From: CAZOOA01 sp964581355
Lineage (GTDB): Bacteria > Bacillota > Dethiobacteria > DTU022 > UBA8154
NCBI GenBank assembly: GCA_964581355.1
Contig: CAZOOA010000024.1
Coordinates: 1 to 35,462, forward strand
DNA length: 35,462 nucleotides
Reading direction: 5' to 3'
Shown: piece after piece, positions 8,558-15,261 of the stretch
How positions within the stretch are numbered: the stretch's first letter is position 1
How the letters are laid out: each line of letters opens with the position of its first letter
Position numbers and translations under genes: made by a program
Notes under the pieces: model-generated
Told to the model about the DNA's origin: nothing
The model's database searches: none
Seen by the model: only the letters and a program-made list of their open reading frames with translations

Positions 8558-9853
8558 ATGGAGAAGAAACAGGTGTTTATTATCGGACTGGATGATTTTA
8601 ACCTGCAAAAGCTGCGGAACCTGCCCCAGGCACGGGAGTGTGAGTTTCTGCCTGCCCTTTACACGTCTGAGATGCGGGATGTCCAGGAATATGATATTGA
8701 GAAACTGATTGCCCTGTGCTTCCAACGGATTGAAGAAAACGGCCGTATTGATGCCATTGCCAGCTACTACGATTTCCCCGGCAGTATCCTGGTTCCTGTG
8801 ATTGCGGAAAAATACCAGATCCCGGGGCCTACGCTGGAAAGCATGATGAAATGTGAAAACAAATTCTGGAGCCGCATGGAACAGAGCAAAGTAATCAGTG
8901 AGCATATTCCTATCTTTCAGGCTTTTGATCCCTTTGACCCGGGGGCCTTCAATTACTTGGGCATCATTCCTCCTTTCTGGGTAAAGCCGATCAAGGCCTT
9001 TCGATCTTTCCTGGCTTTCCGGATTAACGGGGAAGCGCAGTTTTATGAAGTCATGGAAGAAATACAAAAACAGATCCACTTTATCAGCCAACCGTTTCAC
9101 GATTTTATGCGCATGTATCATCTGCCTGAGGAATATGCCAATATGAAGGAAACCTGCATCGCGGAAAGCGTCATTGCCGGTCACATGTGCACCCTGGAAG
9201 GTTATGTGTTTAACGGGCGGGTTGTTTCCTATGGCCTGGTTGACTCCATACGGGAAGCCAATACCTCTTCCTTTTCCCGCTATGAATACCCCTCCGGGCT
9301 ACCCCAGGAGATCCAGTTCCGGATGGCTGACGTCACCCGCAGGATTATCACGCAAATCGGCCTGGACAATTGCGCCTTTAACATCGAGTATTTCTATGAC
9401 CAGACTGCCGATGAGGTCTACTTGCTGGAAATCAATTCACGCATCTCCCAGGCCCACGGCGATATTTTTGAAAAAGTCCACGGTGTATCGCACCACTCCA
9501 TCATGCTGGACCTGGCTACCGGCCACAAGCCCAAGACGCTGCGATACAACGGGGATTTTAATAAGGCGGCCAACTTTATGCTGCGCATCTTTGAAACCGG
9601 ACGGGTGAACAAGGTGCCGTCGAAAGAAGAGATAGAACGGCTTAAACAGGAGATCCCCGGACTGGAGATTAACGTGCGGGTATCCGAAGGAATGCACCTG
9701 GACGAACTGCAGGGCCAGGACAGCTACAGCTTCGAGCTGGCCAACATTTTCATCGGCGGCCGGGACCAGCAGGATTTGGTGGAAAAGTACGATCAGGTCG
9801 TCGCCGGGCTGACCTTCGAGATCGAGTACGATGAGAAGGTGCACTTATATTAG
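8558..9853 (+). CDS. ATP-grasp domain ligase
   Basis: A 431-aa protein of the ATP-grasp superfamily (carboxylate-amine ligase type). An N-terminal region (~1-90) resembles a preATP-grasp domain. ATP-binding segments include FWVKPIKAFRS (the Lys region) and the acidic metal-binding strand EVYLLEINSRISQAHGD, where ELD/EIN-type residues coordinate Mg2+. IPGPTLESMMKCENKFWSR corresponds to the conserved 'tn.K' entry to the ATP fold. It starts at an ATG with GAGGTGA somewhat far upstream (about 12 bases). It directly follows the CocE-type hydrolase and is probably cotranscribed. The ligated substrates cannot be told from sequence. Amino-acid or peptide ligase is the likeliest class. Confidence 0.82.
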   Translation: MEKKQVFIIGLDDFNLQKLRNLPQARECEFLPALYTSEMRDVQEYDIEKLIALCFQRIEENGRIDAIASYYDFPGSILVPVIAEKYQIPGPTLESMMKCENKFWSRMEQSKVISEHIPIFQAFDPFDPGAFNYLGIIPPFWVKPIKAFRSFLAFRINGEAQFYEVMEEIQKQIHFISQPFHDFMRMYHLPEEYANMKETCIAESVIAGHMCTLEGYVFNGRVVSYGLVDSIREANTSSFSRYEYPSGLPQEIQFRMADVTRRIITQIGLDNCAFNIEYFYDQTADEVYLLEINSRISQAHGDIFEKVHGVSHHSIMLDLATGHKPKTLRYNGDFNKAANFMLRIFETGRVNKVPSKEEIERLKQEIPGLEINVRVSEGMHLDELQGQDSYSFELANIFIGGRDQQDLVEKYDQVVAGLTFEIEYDEKVHLY

Positions 9854-9922
9854 TAAGATAAACCGTGTCTTGGGCGCTGTCGTCCGGGCGACGGGGTAGC
9901 CATGTGCGGTCGTGCCTGGGTC

Positions 9923-10396
9923 TTATTCAAATAAGGACAGGTACGCACCGTACCCTTCCTCTTCCAGCTTTTCTTTGGGGATGAAGCGCAGGGCTGCCGA
10001 GTTGATACAGTAGCGCAGCCCGCCCGGGGCTGGCCTGTCGGGGAAAACGTGGCCTAAATGGGAATCTGCGTTTTGGCTCCGAACTTCAGTGCGGGCCATA
10101 CCCAGTAGCTTCCGGTCTGTTTTTTCGCGTAACCCTTCCGGGTGGATGGGACGGGTAAAACTAGGCCAACCGGTGCCGGAGTCAAATTTGTCCCGGGAGC
10201 AGAACAGGGGTTCTCCTGAAACGATGTCCACGTAGATCCCTTCTTCTTTATGGTTCCAGTATTCATTTTGAAAGGGCGGCTCTGTCCCCTCTTTTTGGGT
10301 TACCGTATACTGCATCTTTGTTAGCCGCTGACGCAGGTTTTCTTCGGTTTCTTCCCGGGTTTTTTTCTCCCATTTCTTCTTATCTTCCTTTTCCAA
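9923..10396 (-). CDS. msrB: Peptide methionine-(R)-S-oxide reductase
   Basis: Reduces the R epimer of methionine sulfoxide in proteins. The 157-aa chain shows the MsrB signatures GTEPPFQNEYW, FDSGTGWPSF, DSHLGHVFPD and the catalytic cysteine in LRYCINSAALRF. The structural zinc CxxC pairs of some MsrBs are absent, as in zinc-free members. One extra Cys in PLFCSRDKF could act in recycling. The start is TTG at 10396, supported by GGAGGG seven bases upstream. This gives a lysine/glutamate-rich N-terminal extension of about 20 residues. It lies downstream of the AIR-synthase-related gene on the same strand, 153 bases away, with a hairpin in between. Confidence 0.92.
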   Translation of the reverse strand: MEKEDKKKWEKKTREETEENLRQRLTKMQYTVTQKEGTEPPFQNEYWNHKEEGIYVDIVSGEPLFCSRDKFDSGTGWPSFTRPIHPEGLREKTDRKLLGMARTEVRSQNADSHLGHVFPDRPAPGGLRYCINSAALRFIPKEKLEEEGYGAYLSLFE

Positions 10397-10417
10397 GGTA
10401 TGTCCCTCCAGTCTAAT

Positions 10418-10450
10418 ACTGCGGTCCCGGGCAGGTTCCAGGACCGCAGT
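10418..10450 (-). promoter_or_regulatory. Hairpin in the msrB leader
   Basis: ACTGCGGTCC and GGACCGCAGT form a perfect 10-bp stem with a 13-nt loop, ending only a few bases upstream of the msrB ribosome site. There is no T tract, so this is not a typical terminator. It could be an RNA-stabilising or translation-modulating structure. Confidence 0.6.
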
Positions 10451-10549
10451 GCTGCTACAGTGTTGCTACGTAAAACGGCTATTTAAAATCTTAGTGCTAA
10501 AAATCACTAAATCTGGATTGAGAAGGAAAGGCATGTCCGGTTATCAAGG

Positions 10550-11659
10550 TTATTTCCCCTTTTTCAGGCTTTCCAGTGTCTCCGGGGAGGGCTGGTTGGG
10601 AATGGTGGCCACAGGTTTTCCGTCGTATTCGAAGACGGCTTTGTCGTCGCTGGTGATTTCACCGATGACAGCGGCATTTCCGCCCTTGGAGCGCAGGGCT
10701 TCCAGCACTTCATCGACATGCTCCGGTGCTACCTGGAACATCATTCGGGCCTGGGTTTCATTGATCAGGATTTCTTCCGGGGTAAGGTCCTGGGTTTTCA
10801 CGGGAACCCTGGCCAGGTCCACCTTTGCTCCCAGCCCGCCGAACCGTGCCGATTCGCAGACAGCGGCTCCCACCCCGGCGGCGCCCAAGTCGGAACAGGC
10901 GTTGATCCGGCCGGTCTTAAAGGCGGCCAGGCTGGCTTCCATGGTGACCCGTTCTTCCTGCATCAGTGCCTGGGCCGGCAGCATTTCTTTGACCAGGCCT
11001 GCCCTGTAAAGGGTGTCATTGCCGTCACTGCCTGTTTCCCCCACCACAACGAGCTTGTTTCCGGCCTGCTTGGCGGGCTTGGTCAGGGGCTTTTCCGTGA
11101 CCAGTTTGCCGATGACAGAGATGACCACAGCGGGGACAATATCGCTGAAAGAGGTGGAAAACCCTCCGCCGGCCACAAACACATCCATGGCATCGCACAT
11201 GTCACGGACACCCTGCAGCATCAGGTTCAGCCTGTCCTGGCTGGCCATTTCCTGGCAGTTGCCGCAGCTGCATTTCCCTTCAAACCCGCAGGGGCCCACC
11301 AGGACTTTTTCTTCCAGGGGCCGGGTGCCGATAAAATCAAGGATGAACAGGGGCTGGGCGCCCATGGCCACCACGTCCCGGATGGCGCCGCCTGCTCCAG
11401 TAGCCGAGCCGTCATAGGGCCTGGGGACGCAGGGCGAACAGTGGCTTTCCATTTTGGCTGCCACGAAACAGTCACTGCCCGGGATTTGGACCACAGCAGC
11501 GTCGTCATTGGCATCGGGGCCGACCAATAAAGCCCCGGGCCAGGTCTTGTCGACCTTTTCGTTCAACTTTTGAAACGCCCCGAAATCGATGGCTTTGTCA
11601 ATGTTGTGGTGCAGGTGGACAAACAAGGCGTGCATTAATGCTCTTTCGACTTTGTTCAC
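10550..11659 (-). CDS. PurL-like AIR-synthase-related protein with cysteine cluster
   Basis: A 369-aa protein of the AIR-synthase/PurL/SelD/HypE fold, which uses ATP to activate a carbonyl or acyl oxygen. PANDDAAVV-type strand (GPDANDDAAVVQIPG), KMESH, RPYDGSATGAGGAIRDVVAMGA and VAGGGFSTSFSDIVPAVVIS closely track one half of PurL (usual KMESHNHPS...GAATGVGG). It is half the length of full PurL. Unusual features are Cys74 and Cys77 after KMESH and a cluster Cys124-x5-Cys130-x-Cys132-x2-Cys135, suited to binding a metal or Fe-S centre. The GTG at 11659 is preferred because AAGGA lies 8 bases upstream. No purine genes are nearby, so a role in purine synthesis is doubtful; the true substrate is unknown. 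Confidence 0.75.
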   Translation of the reverse strand: MNKVERALMHALFVHLHHNIDKAIDFGAFQKLNEKVDKTWPGALLVGPDANDDAAVVQIPGSDCFVAAKMESHCSPCVPRPYDGSATGAGGAIRDVVAMGAQPLFILDFIGTRPLEEKVLVGPCGFEGKCSCGNCQEMASQDRLNLMLQGVRDMCDAMDVFVAGGGFSTSFSDIVPAVVISVIGKLVTEKPLTKPAKQAGNKLVVVGETGSDGNDTLYRAGLVKEMLPAQALMQEERVTMEASLAAFKTGRINACSDLGAAGVGAAVCESARFGGLGAKVDLARVPVKTQDLTPEEILINETQARMMFQVAPEHVDEVLEALRSKGGNAAVIGEITSDDKAVFEYDGKPVATIPNQPSPETLESLKKGK

Positions 11660-11921
11660 GTTATCATTCCTTTTTTTAAATTTTTGCAGAAGCCTGATTT
11701 GAAAAAGGCATCTCGTTCCAATATTATTCGCCGGTATTTTGTCTTTATCCTGCCCAATCATACAGGAGTTGGCTGAGAAAAGGAATAATAACTGCTTTGT
11801 TTGAATAATTAAAGATCTCATAACAGGTTGCAGAGCTCATAAAGGAATTACCGGCAAGTGTATTGAATAATAACTGGAAAATGAATCTTGGCGATTTGGC
11901 GATAAAAAAAGCAAAAGAAAC

Positions 11922-11979
11922 CTCCCCTTGCTTCAGGCGGTATTATTATCGATTAAGGAAGCGGGAGACCCGTCTTTTT
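11922..11979 (+). promoter_or_regulatory. Structured leader with competing stems, attenuator-like
   Basis: CTCCC (11922-11926) plus GCTTC (11930-11934) can pair with GAAGCGGGAG (11958-11967). The GGG of that arm is also part of a short CGGG-AGA-CCCG hairpin (11962-11972) followed by TCTTTTT. The rest of 11660-12052, a divergent intergenic region, shows no gene I can support. Confidence 0.3.
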
Positions 11980-12052
11980 GCTCCGTCTGCAGCAAGAGAA
12001 GCAGGGGAAATCGCCTTCTTGCTTCCACTATATAAGATGAGGTGGGTGTGTC

Positions 12053-12397
12053 ATGGAAGAACAGGTTGTTAAGCGCAGCGAGGGCGAAGACTTGAAGTTT
12101 CGGGGGCAAAAAATTGCCTCCACCTCCCGGGAGATGACCAACCTGTCCATCTCCAGTTTCCTGATGGGGAAACGGCAGGCCCTGTGGGAGTTAATCCAGA
12201 TTTACCGGACCGAGGAAGGGCAGTACGTGGTTGCAGCCCGTGATAGCGCTGGCGGGCAGCAAGCTTTTGTTTGCTCCGGTCCGGCCGAGGTGGTCGCGGC
12301 ATTGAAAGGGTCTGGCGGTGAGATGTGCTGGCTGGCCCGGGATGCGTTGCTGGATGCTGGCGGAGAACTGCAGGAAGAGTTGAGCCGGGAAGTTTGA
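12053..12397 (+). CDS. Small uncharacterised protein
   Basis: A 114-aa soluble protein starting MEEQVVKRSEGEDLKF, with GAGGTG eight bases before the ATG and a terminator after the stop. No family is recognised. The middle (ISSFLMGKRQALWELIQIYR) is predicted helical. The second half (EGQYVVAARDSAGGQQAFVC) looks like a strand-rich segment, followed by another helix. No membrane segment. The real ribosome site, downstream terminator and ordinary codon usage argue for a genuine gene. Confidence 0.7.
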   Translation: MEEQVVKRSEGEDLKFRGQKIASTSREMTNLSISSFLMGKRQALWELIQIYRTEEGQYVVAARDSAGGQQAFVCSGPAEVVAALKGSGGEMCWLARDALLDAGGELQEELSREV

Positions 12398-12407
12398 CAT
12401 ACTCCCA

Positions 12408-12435
12408 CGGCTAAAGCCGAAAGCCGTAGGCTTTC
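12408..12435. repeat. Paired palindromes resembling an IS200/IS605 end remnant
   Basis: CGGCT-AA-AGCCG (12408-12419) is directly followed by GAAAGCC-GTA-GGCTTTC (12419-12435). The context ACTCCCACGGCTAAAGCCG resembles right-end hairpins of IS200/IS605-type elements. No transposase is nearby. Confidence 0.45.
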
Positions 12436-12474
12436 TGCTGGCTTGATCGTAAAGGCCACAGGGATTTTATAACC

Positions 12475-12502
12475 GGGGAGGGATGATGGGCCTCTCCTTT
12501 TT
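12475..12502 (+). terminator. Terminator after the 114-aa gene
   Basis: GGGGAGG pairs with CCTCTCC (one G-T) across a 9-nt loop and is followed by TTTTT. Confidence 0.75.
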
Positions 12503-12504
12503 GT

Positions 12505-12546
12505 ATGCTGCTTCGCAGAAAGGCATCTGTTCTGCGGGAGCAGCAT
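12505..12546. repeat. Long imperfect hairpin
   Basis: ATGCTGCT-TCGCAGAA and TTCTGCGGGAGCAGCAT form a 16-bp stem with one unpaired base and a 9-nt loop. There is no T tract, so its role is unknown. The remaining gene-free stretch up to 12907 shows only a short hairpin near GTAGCTTCTGCTAC and no supported gene. Confidence 0.6.
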
Positions 12547-12907
12547 TTTATCTTTCAGCAGTTTTTTTGAGCCCTGTCCTTCCAAAAATAACTGTAGCAT
12601 ATAATTCTCTGCGTTTCAGATTAGTATTTTCATCCTTCTTTTTAGTGGTTTCTTCGCTTTGTGGGGGGCACGGCGAACTGCCCTGTACGTAGCTTCTGCT
12701 ACTTTCTATCCTTCTGCTGGTGATGTTTTTGCTTCATGAGTTACTTACTGCTTTTGGATTAGCTGCAAGCTACTTGATTTTTACCATGAAAGATAGACTC
12801 CCGGAATACTGTTTTCTTTTGACGGAAAAGATATGATGATTAAGGCACCAGCGGCACAGTGTCCCGTTTCATTAATAAATTATTCAAACTTGGGGGGTGG
12901 GTTCGTG

Positions 12908-13507
12908 ATGATTCTTATGCCTGGACAGCTGATTAGAATCAAGCAGGTGAAGACGGAAGAGCAATACGAAGCAATTGTAATCAAAGGGAACGCGGATGAT
13001 TCTCATTTTCTTGTTTCGGGGGTGTCTTCTTTTGCTTTTTCCCCCGGTGATGAAATATATATTGAACTCCCCCGGCGTGAAGATGCCCTCTACATTTTTA
13101 AGGCCCGGGTCTGCAGGACCGTTTTAGTTGACTCATCCTGTCATCTTTGGTGTGATGTCCTGGAACCGACGCGGGTTCAGCGTCGGAAAGAAGAGCGGAT
13201 GCCGGTGAATATCCAGGTGGAATGCACTTTGCTGCCGGATGAAGGGCTTGAAGAAGTTATGCTGGAAGGGCTTATTCTCAATATTTCCAGCGGTGGTGTT
13301 TTTCTGAATGTTAAAAAAAGATTGCCTTTGAAGCTGGAGCTGCTCTTAATGTTTGAAGTTGCAGTTCTCAAGGGAAGTGTTCCCATTGGGGTTACAGGAA
13401 CGGTGGTCCGGGAGTATTGCAAACCCTCCAGTAACTACCCTGTGCTGGAACATCCCTATGCATACGGAGTCAAGTTTAAAACACCTGGCAATCGTCTGGC
13501 CGGATAA
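12908..13507 (+). CDS. PilZ-domain c-di-GMP receptor protein
   Basis: A 199-aa cytoplasmic protein with an N-terminal YcgR-N-like beta domain (about 1-95, MPGQLIRIKQVKTEEQYEAI...) and a C-terminal PilZ domain. The PilZ c-di-GMP motifs are RKEER (RxxxR, at the domain junction) and NISSGGVFL (N/DxSxxG). The ATG at 12908 has the unusual G-rich ribosome site GGGGGTG eight bases upstream; GTG one codon earlier is also possible. It precedes a GGDEF-HD-GYP gene by 54 bases in the same direction, so receptor and c-di-GMP turnover enzyme are probably coexpressed. Motility or adhesion control is the usual role. Confidence 0.87.
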   Translation: MILMPGQLIRIKQVKTEEQYEAIVIKGNADDSHFLVSGVSSFAFSPGDEIYIELPRREDALYIFKARVCRTVLVDSSCHLWCDVLEPTRVQRRKEERMPVNIQVECTLLPDEGLEEVMLEGLILNISSGGVFLNVKKRLPLKLELLLMFEVAVLKGSVPIGVTGTVVREYCKPSSNYPVLEHPYAYGVKFKTPGNRLAG

Positions 13508-13561
13508 TTTTTTGTCCTGTACTAATTCGATTTACAGGGTAATATACTGGGAGGTGGACCG

Positions 13562-15004
13562 GTGTTGAGTTCTTATCATAATTATTCGCTGCGGGAGAAT
13601 GTCCCGGACCGGCAAGCGTGGGTTTTAAACTCGGTGCCTGTTATGCTGTGGGCTATTGGCCTCGATGGAACGATTGTCTTTGCCAATAGGGCCTGCTGTG
13701 AATGCTGGGGGCAGAGCCTGTCCAGGATTACAGGACGCAAAATGGAAGAAGTTTTAGGGTCTCAGGCAACGGTTTTTCGGGACAGTACGCAGCAGGCATT
13801 GATTTCTCAGCAGGAAACGAGTCTTGATGTAGAGCTGGAGTGTGCCGGCAATGAAAGAAAATGGCTCAATGTTTCGACAACCCTGCTAAAAAACGGGAAC
13901 AATCAACTTCAGGGAGTTGCTTATACTGCTGTCGATGTTACGGACAGGAAAAGGACGGAGGAAGATTTAAGGTTGGTCAGTGTCCACGACTCCCTGACCG
14001 GCCTGTACAACCGTGTTTACTTTGAAGAAGAACTGCGCCGCCTGGATTCAGGGCGCTTCGATCCGGTGAGCATTATCTATTGCGATCTCAACGGGCTGAA
14101 AATCATGAACGACGTTTTTGGACATTCAGCGGGTGATGAATTGATTATCTCTGCAGCCAACTTTATCCGCAGCCATTTCCGTGTTGCCGACGTGGTAGCC
14201 CGGGTGGGGGGGGACGAATTTGCCGTTCTTTTGCCTCTGACAGACTTTCAAACCGCCGAGACGATCAGCCGCCGTATTGAACAGGGGGAGGCGGGGATCA
14301 TTGAACAGGGCGCTTTGCCTTTAAGTATTTCTGCGGGTTTCGCTTCAACAGAGACAGTCGACGGTGACATATACGCGGTCTACAGGGAAGCGGACCGGCG
14401 CATGTATCAGCAAAAATACCGGCGCCGGGACCTTGTCAAGCGGGAAACGGTCAATGCGCTGCTGCAGGTATTGCAAGAAAAAGATTATCATAGAAGTGCT
14501 CACCTGCCCCGGCTTTTCTGCCTGGTAATGCTGATGGGCCAGGCCTTGGGCCTGGACAGTGATGCCATGGGTGATTTGCTGCTCCTGGCAGAGGTGCATG
14601 ATATCGGTTACCTGGGGCTAAGTGAAACGACAATTTTTGCTACCCAAAAGCTGGATAGCAAGCAGTGGGAAGAGATGCAGGGTCACCCCGAGCTGGGATA
14701 CCGCCTGGCCAGTCTCTCCCCGGACCTGGCCCACCTGGCTGAGTCAATTTTGCAGCACCATGAGCACTGGGACGGCAGCGGTTATCCCCGGGGCGTAAAA
14801 GGTGAAAATATCAACATTTACGCCCGCATAATTGCCCTGGTCGATGCGTACGAAGCCATGACCAGCCCCAGGCCGTACCGTTTGGCCAGGACCAATGAAG
14901 AGGCCCTGGCAGAACTGCAAAACTGCCGGGGGAAAAAGTATGACCCTCATTTAACTGACCTGTTTTTCGCCCTTCCGCTGGAAGACTGTGACCTGACAGC
15001 CTGA
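13562..15004 (+). CDS. PAS-GGDEF-HD-GYP c-di-GMP turnover protein
   Basis: A 480-aa cytoplasmic signalling protein. Residues ~15-135 form a PAS/PAC sensor (AIGLDGTIVFANRACCECWG). Residues ~140-290 form a GGDEF cyclase with DSLTGLYNRVYFEEEL, DLNGLKIMNDVFGHSAGDEL and intact RVGGDEF. An RVAD motif just before it fits the RxxD inhibitory I-site. Residues ~300-470 form an HD-GYP phosphodiesterase with EVHDIG and HHEHWDGSGYPRG; the usual HDIGKIG reads HDIGYLG. Both making and breaking c-di-GMP are possible. The start is GTG, with GGGAGGTGG seven bases upstream. It follows the PilZ gene and ends at a strong terminator. Confidence 0.92.
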   Translation: MLSSYHNYSLRENVPDRQAWVLNSVPVMLWAIGLDGTIVFANRACCECWGQSLSRITGRKMEEVLGSQATVFRDSTQQALISQQETSLDVELECAGNERKWLNVSTTLLKNGNNQLQGVAYTAVDVTDRKRTEEDLRLVSVHDSLTGLYNRVYFEEELRRLDSGRFDPVSIIYCDLNGLKIMNDVFGHSAGDELIISAANFIRSHFRVADVVARVGGDEFAVLLPLTDFQTAETISRRIEQGEAGIIEQGALPLSISAGFASTETVDGDIYAVYREADRRMYQQKYRRRDLVKRETVNALLQVLQEKDYHRSAHLPRLFCLVMLMGQALGLDSDAMGDLLLLAEVHDIGYLGLSETTIFATQKLDSKQWEEMQGHPELGYRLASLSPDLAHLAESILQHHEHWDGSGYPRGVKGENINIYARIIALVDAYEAMTSPRPYRLARTNEEALAELQNCRGKKYDPHLTDLFFALPLEDCDLTA

Positions 15005-15022
15005 AGTTGACAACAATAACGG

Positions 15023-15076
15023 ACAAAACCTGCGGCAGCCCGGAGTGAGCGGCCTGGCAAAGGTTTTGTTTTTTTT
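15023..15076 (+). terminator. Terminator after the PilZ/GGDEF operon
   Basis: ACAAAACCT (15023-15031) pairs with AGGTTTTGT (15061-15069) around a GC-rich loop that can itself fold, followed by eight T. Confidence 0.8.
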
Positions 15077-15140
15077 AGGAAAATTCAAAAAAACCTACTG
15101 TGACTATATACTTTTTGGGGGGGATGATGTAAAATAAATG

Positions 15141-15157
15141 TATACTGTGCCAGTATA
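15141..15157. promoter_or_regulatory. Palindromic operator-like site upstream of the sensor kinase
   Basis: TATACTG-TGC-CAGTATA is a perfect 7+7 inverted repeat with a 3-base centre, about 105 bases upstream of the kinase start. TATACT inside it could also serve as a -10, so a bound regulator would block transcription. No matching regulator is identified. Confidence 0.5.
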
Positions 15158-15261
15158 TTCCTGAGAATTATGCGTATTATGTCCTTTTGACCGTAAGGCT
15201 CGCTCTTTTAAGTGGAAAAACAGGCTTAAAGTCGTTCAGCGCTCGGCAGGGAGGTCGTGCT

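Noticed and set aside
9854..9922. Bidirectional terminator between the ATP-grasp gene and msrB
   Set aside because: Only a short GTCG/CGAC stem is visible, with no T tract on either side.
11863..12072. Possible 69-aa protein overlapping the 114-aa gene
   Set aside because: It overlaps a folded leader, has no ribosome site, and the overlapping gene has clear start signals.
12483..12692. Possible 69-aa hydrophobic protein
   Set aside because: It begins inside a terminator hairpin, spans a second hairpin and has no ribosome site.
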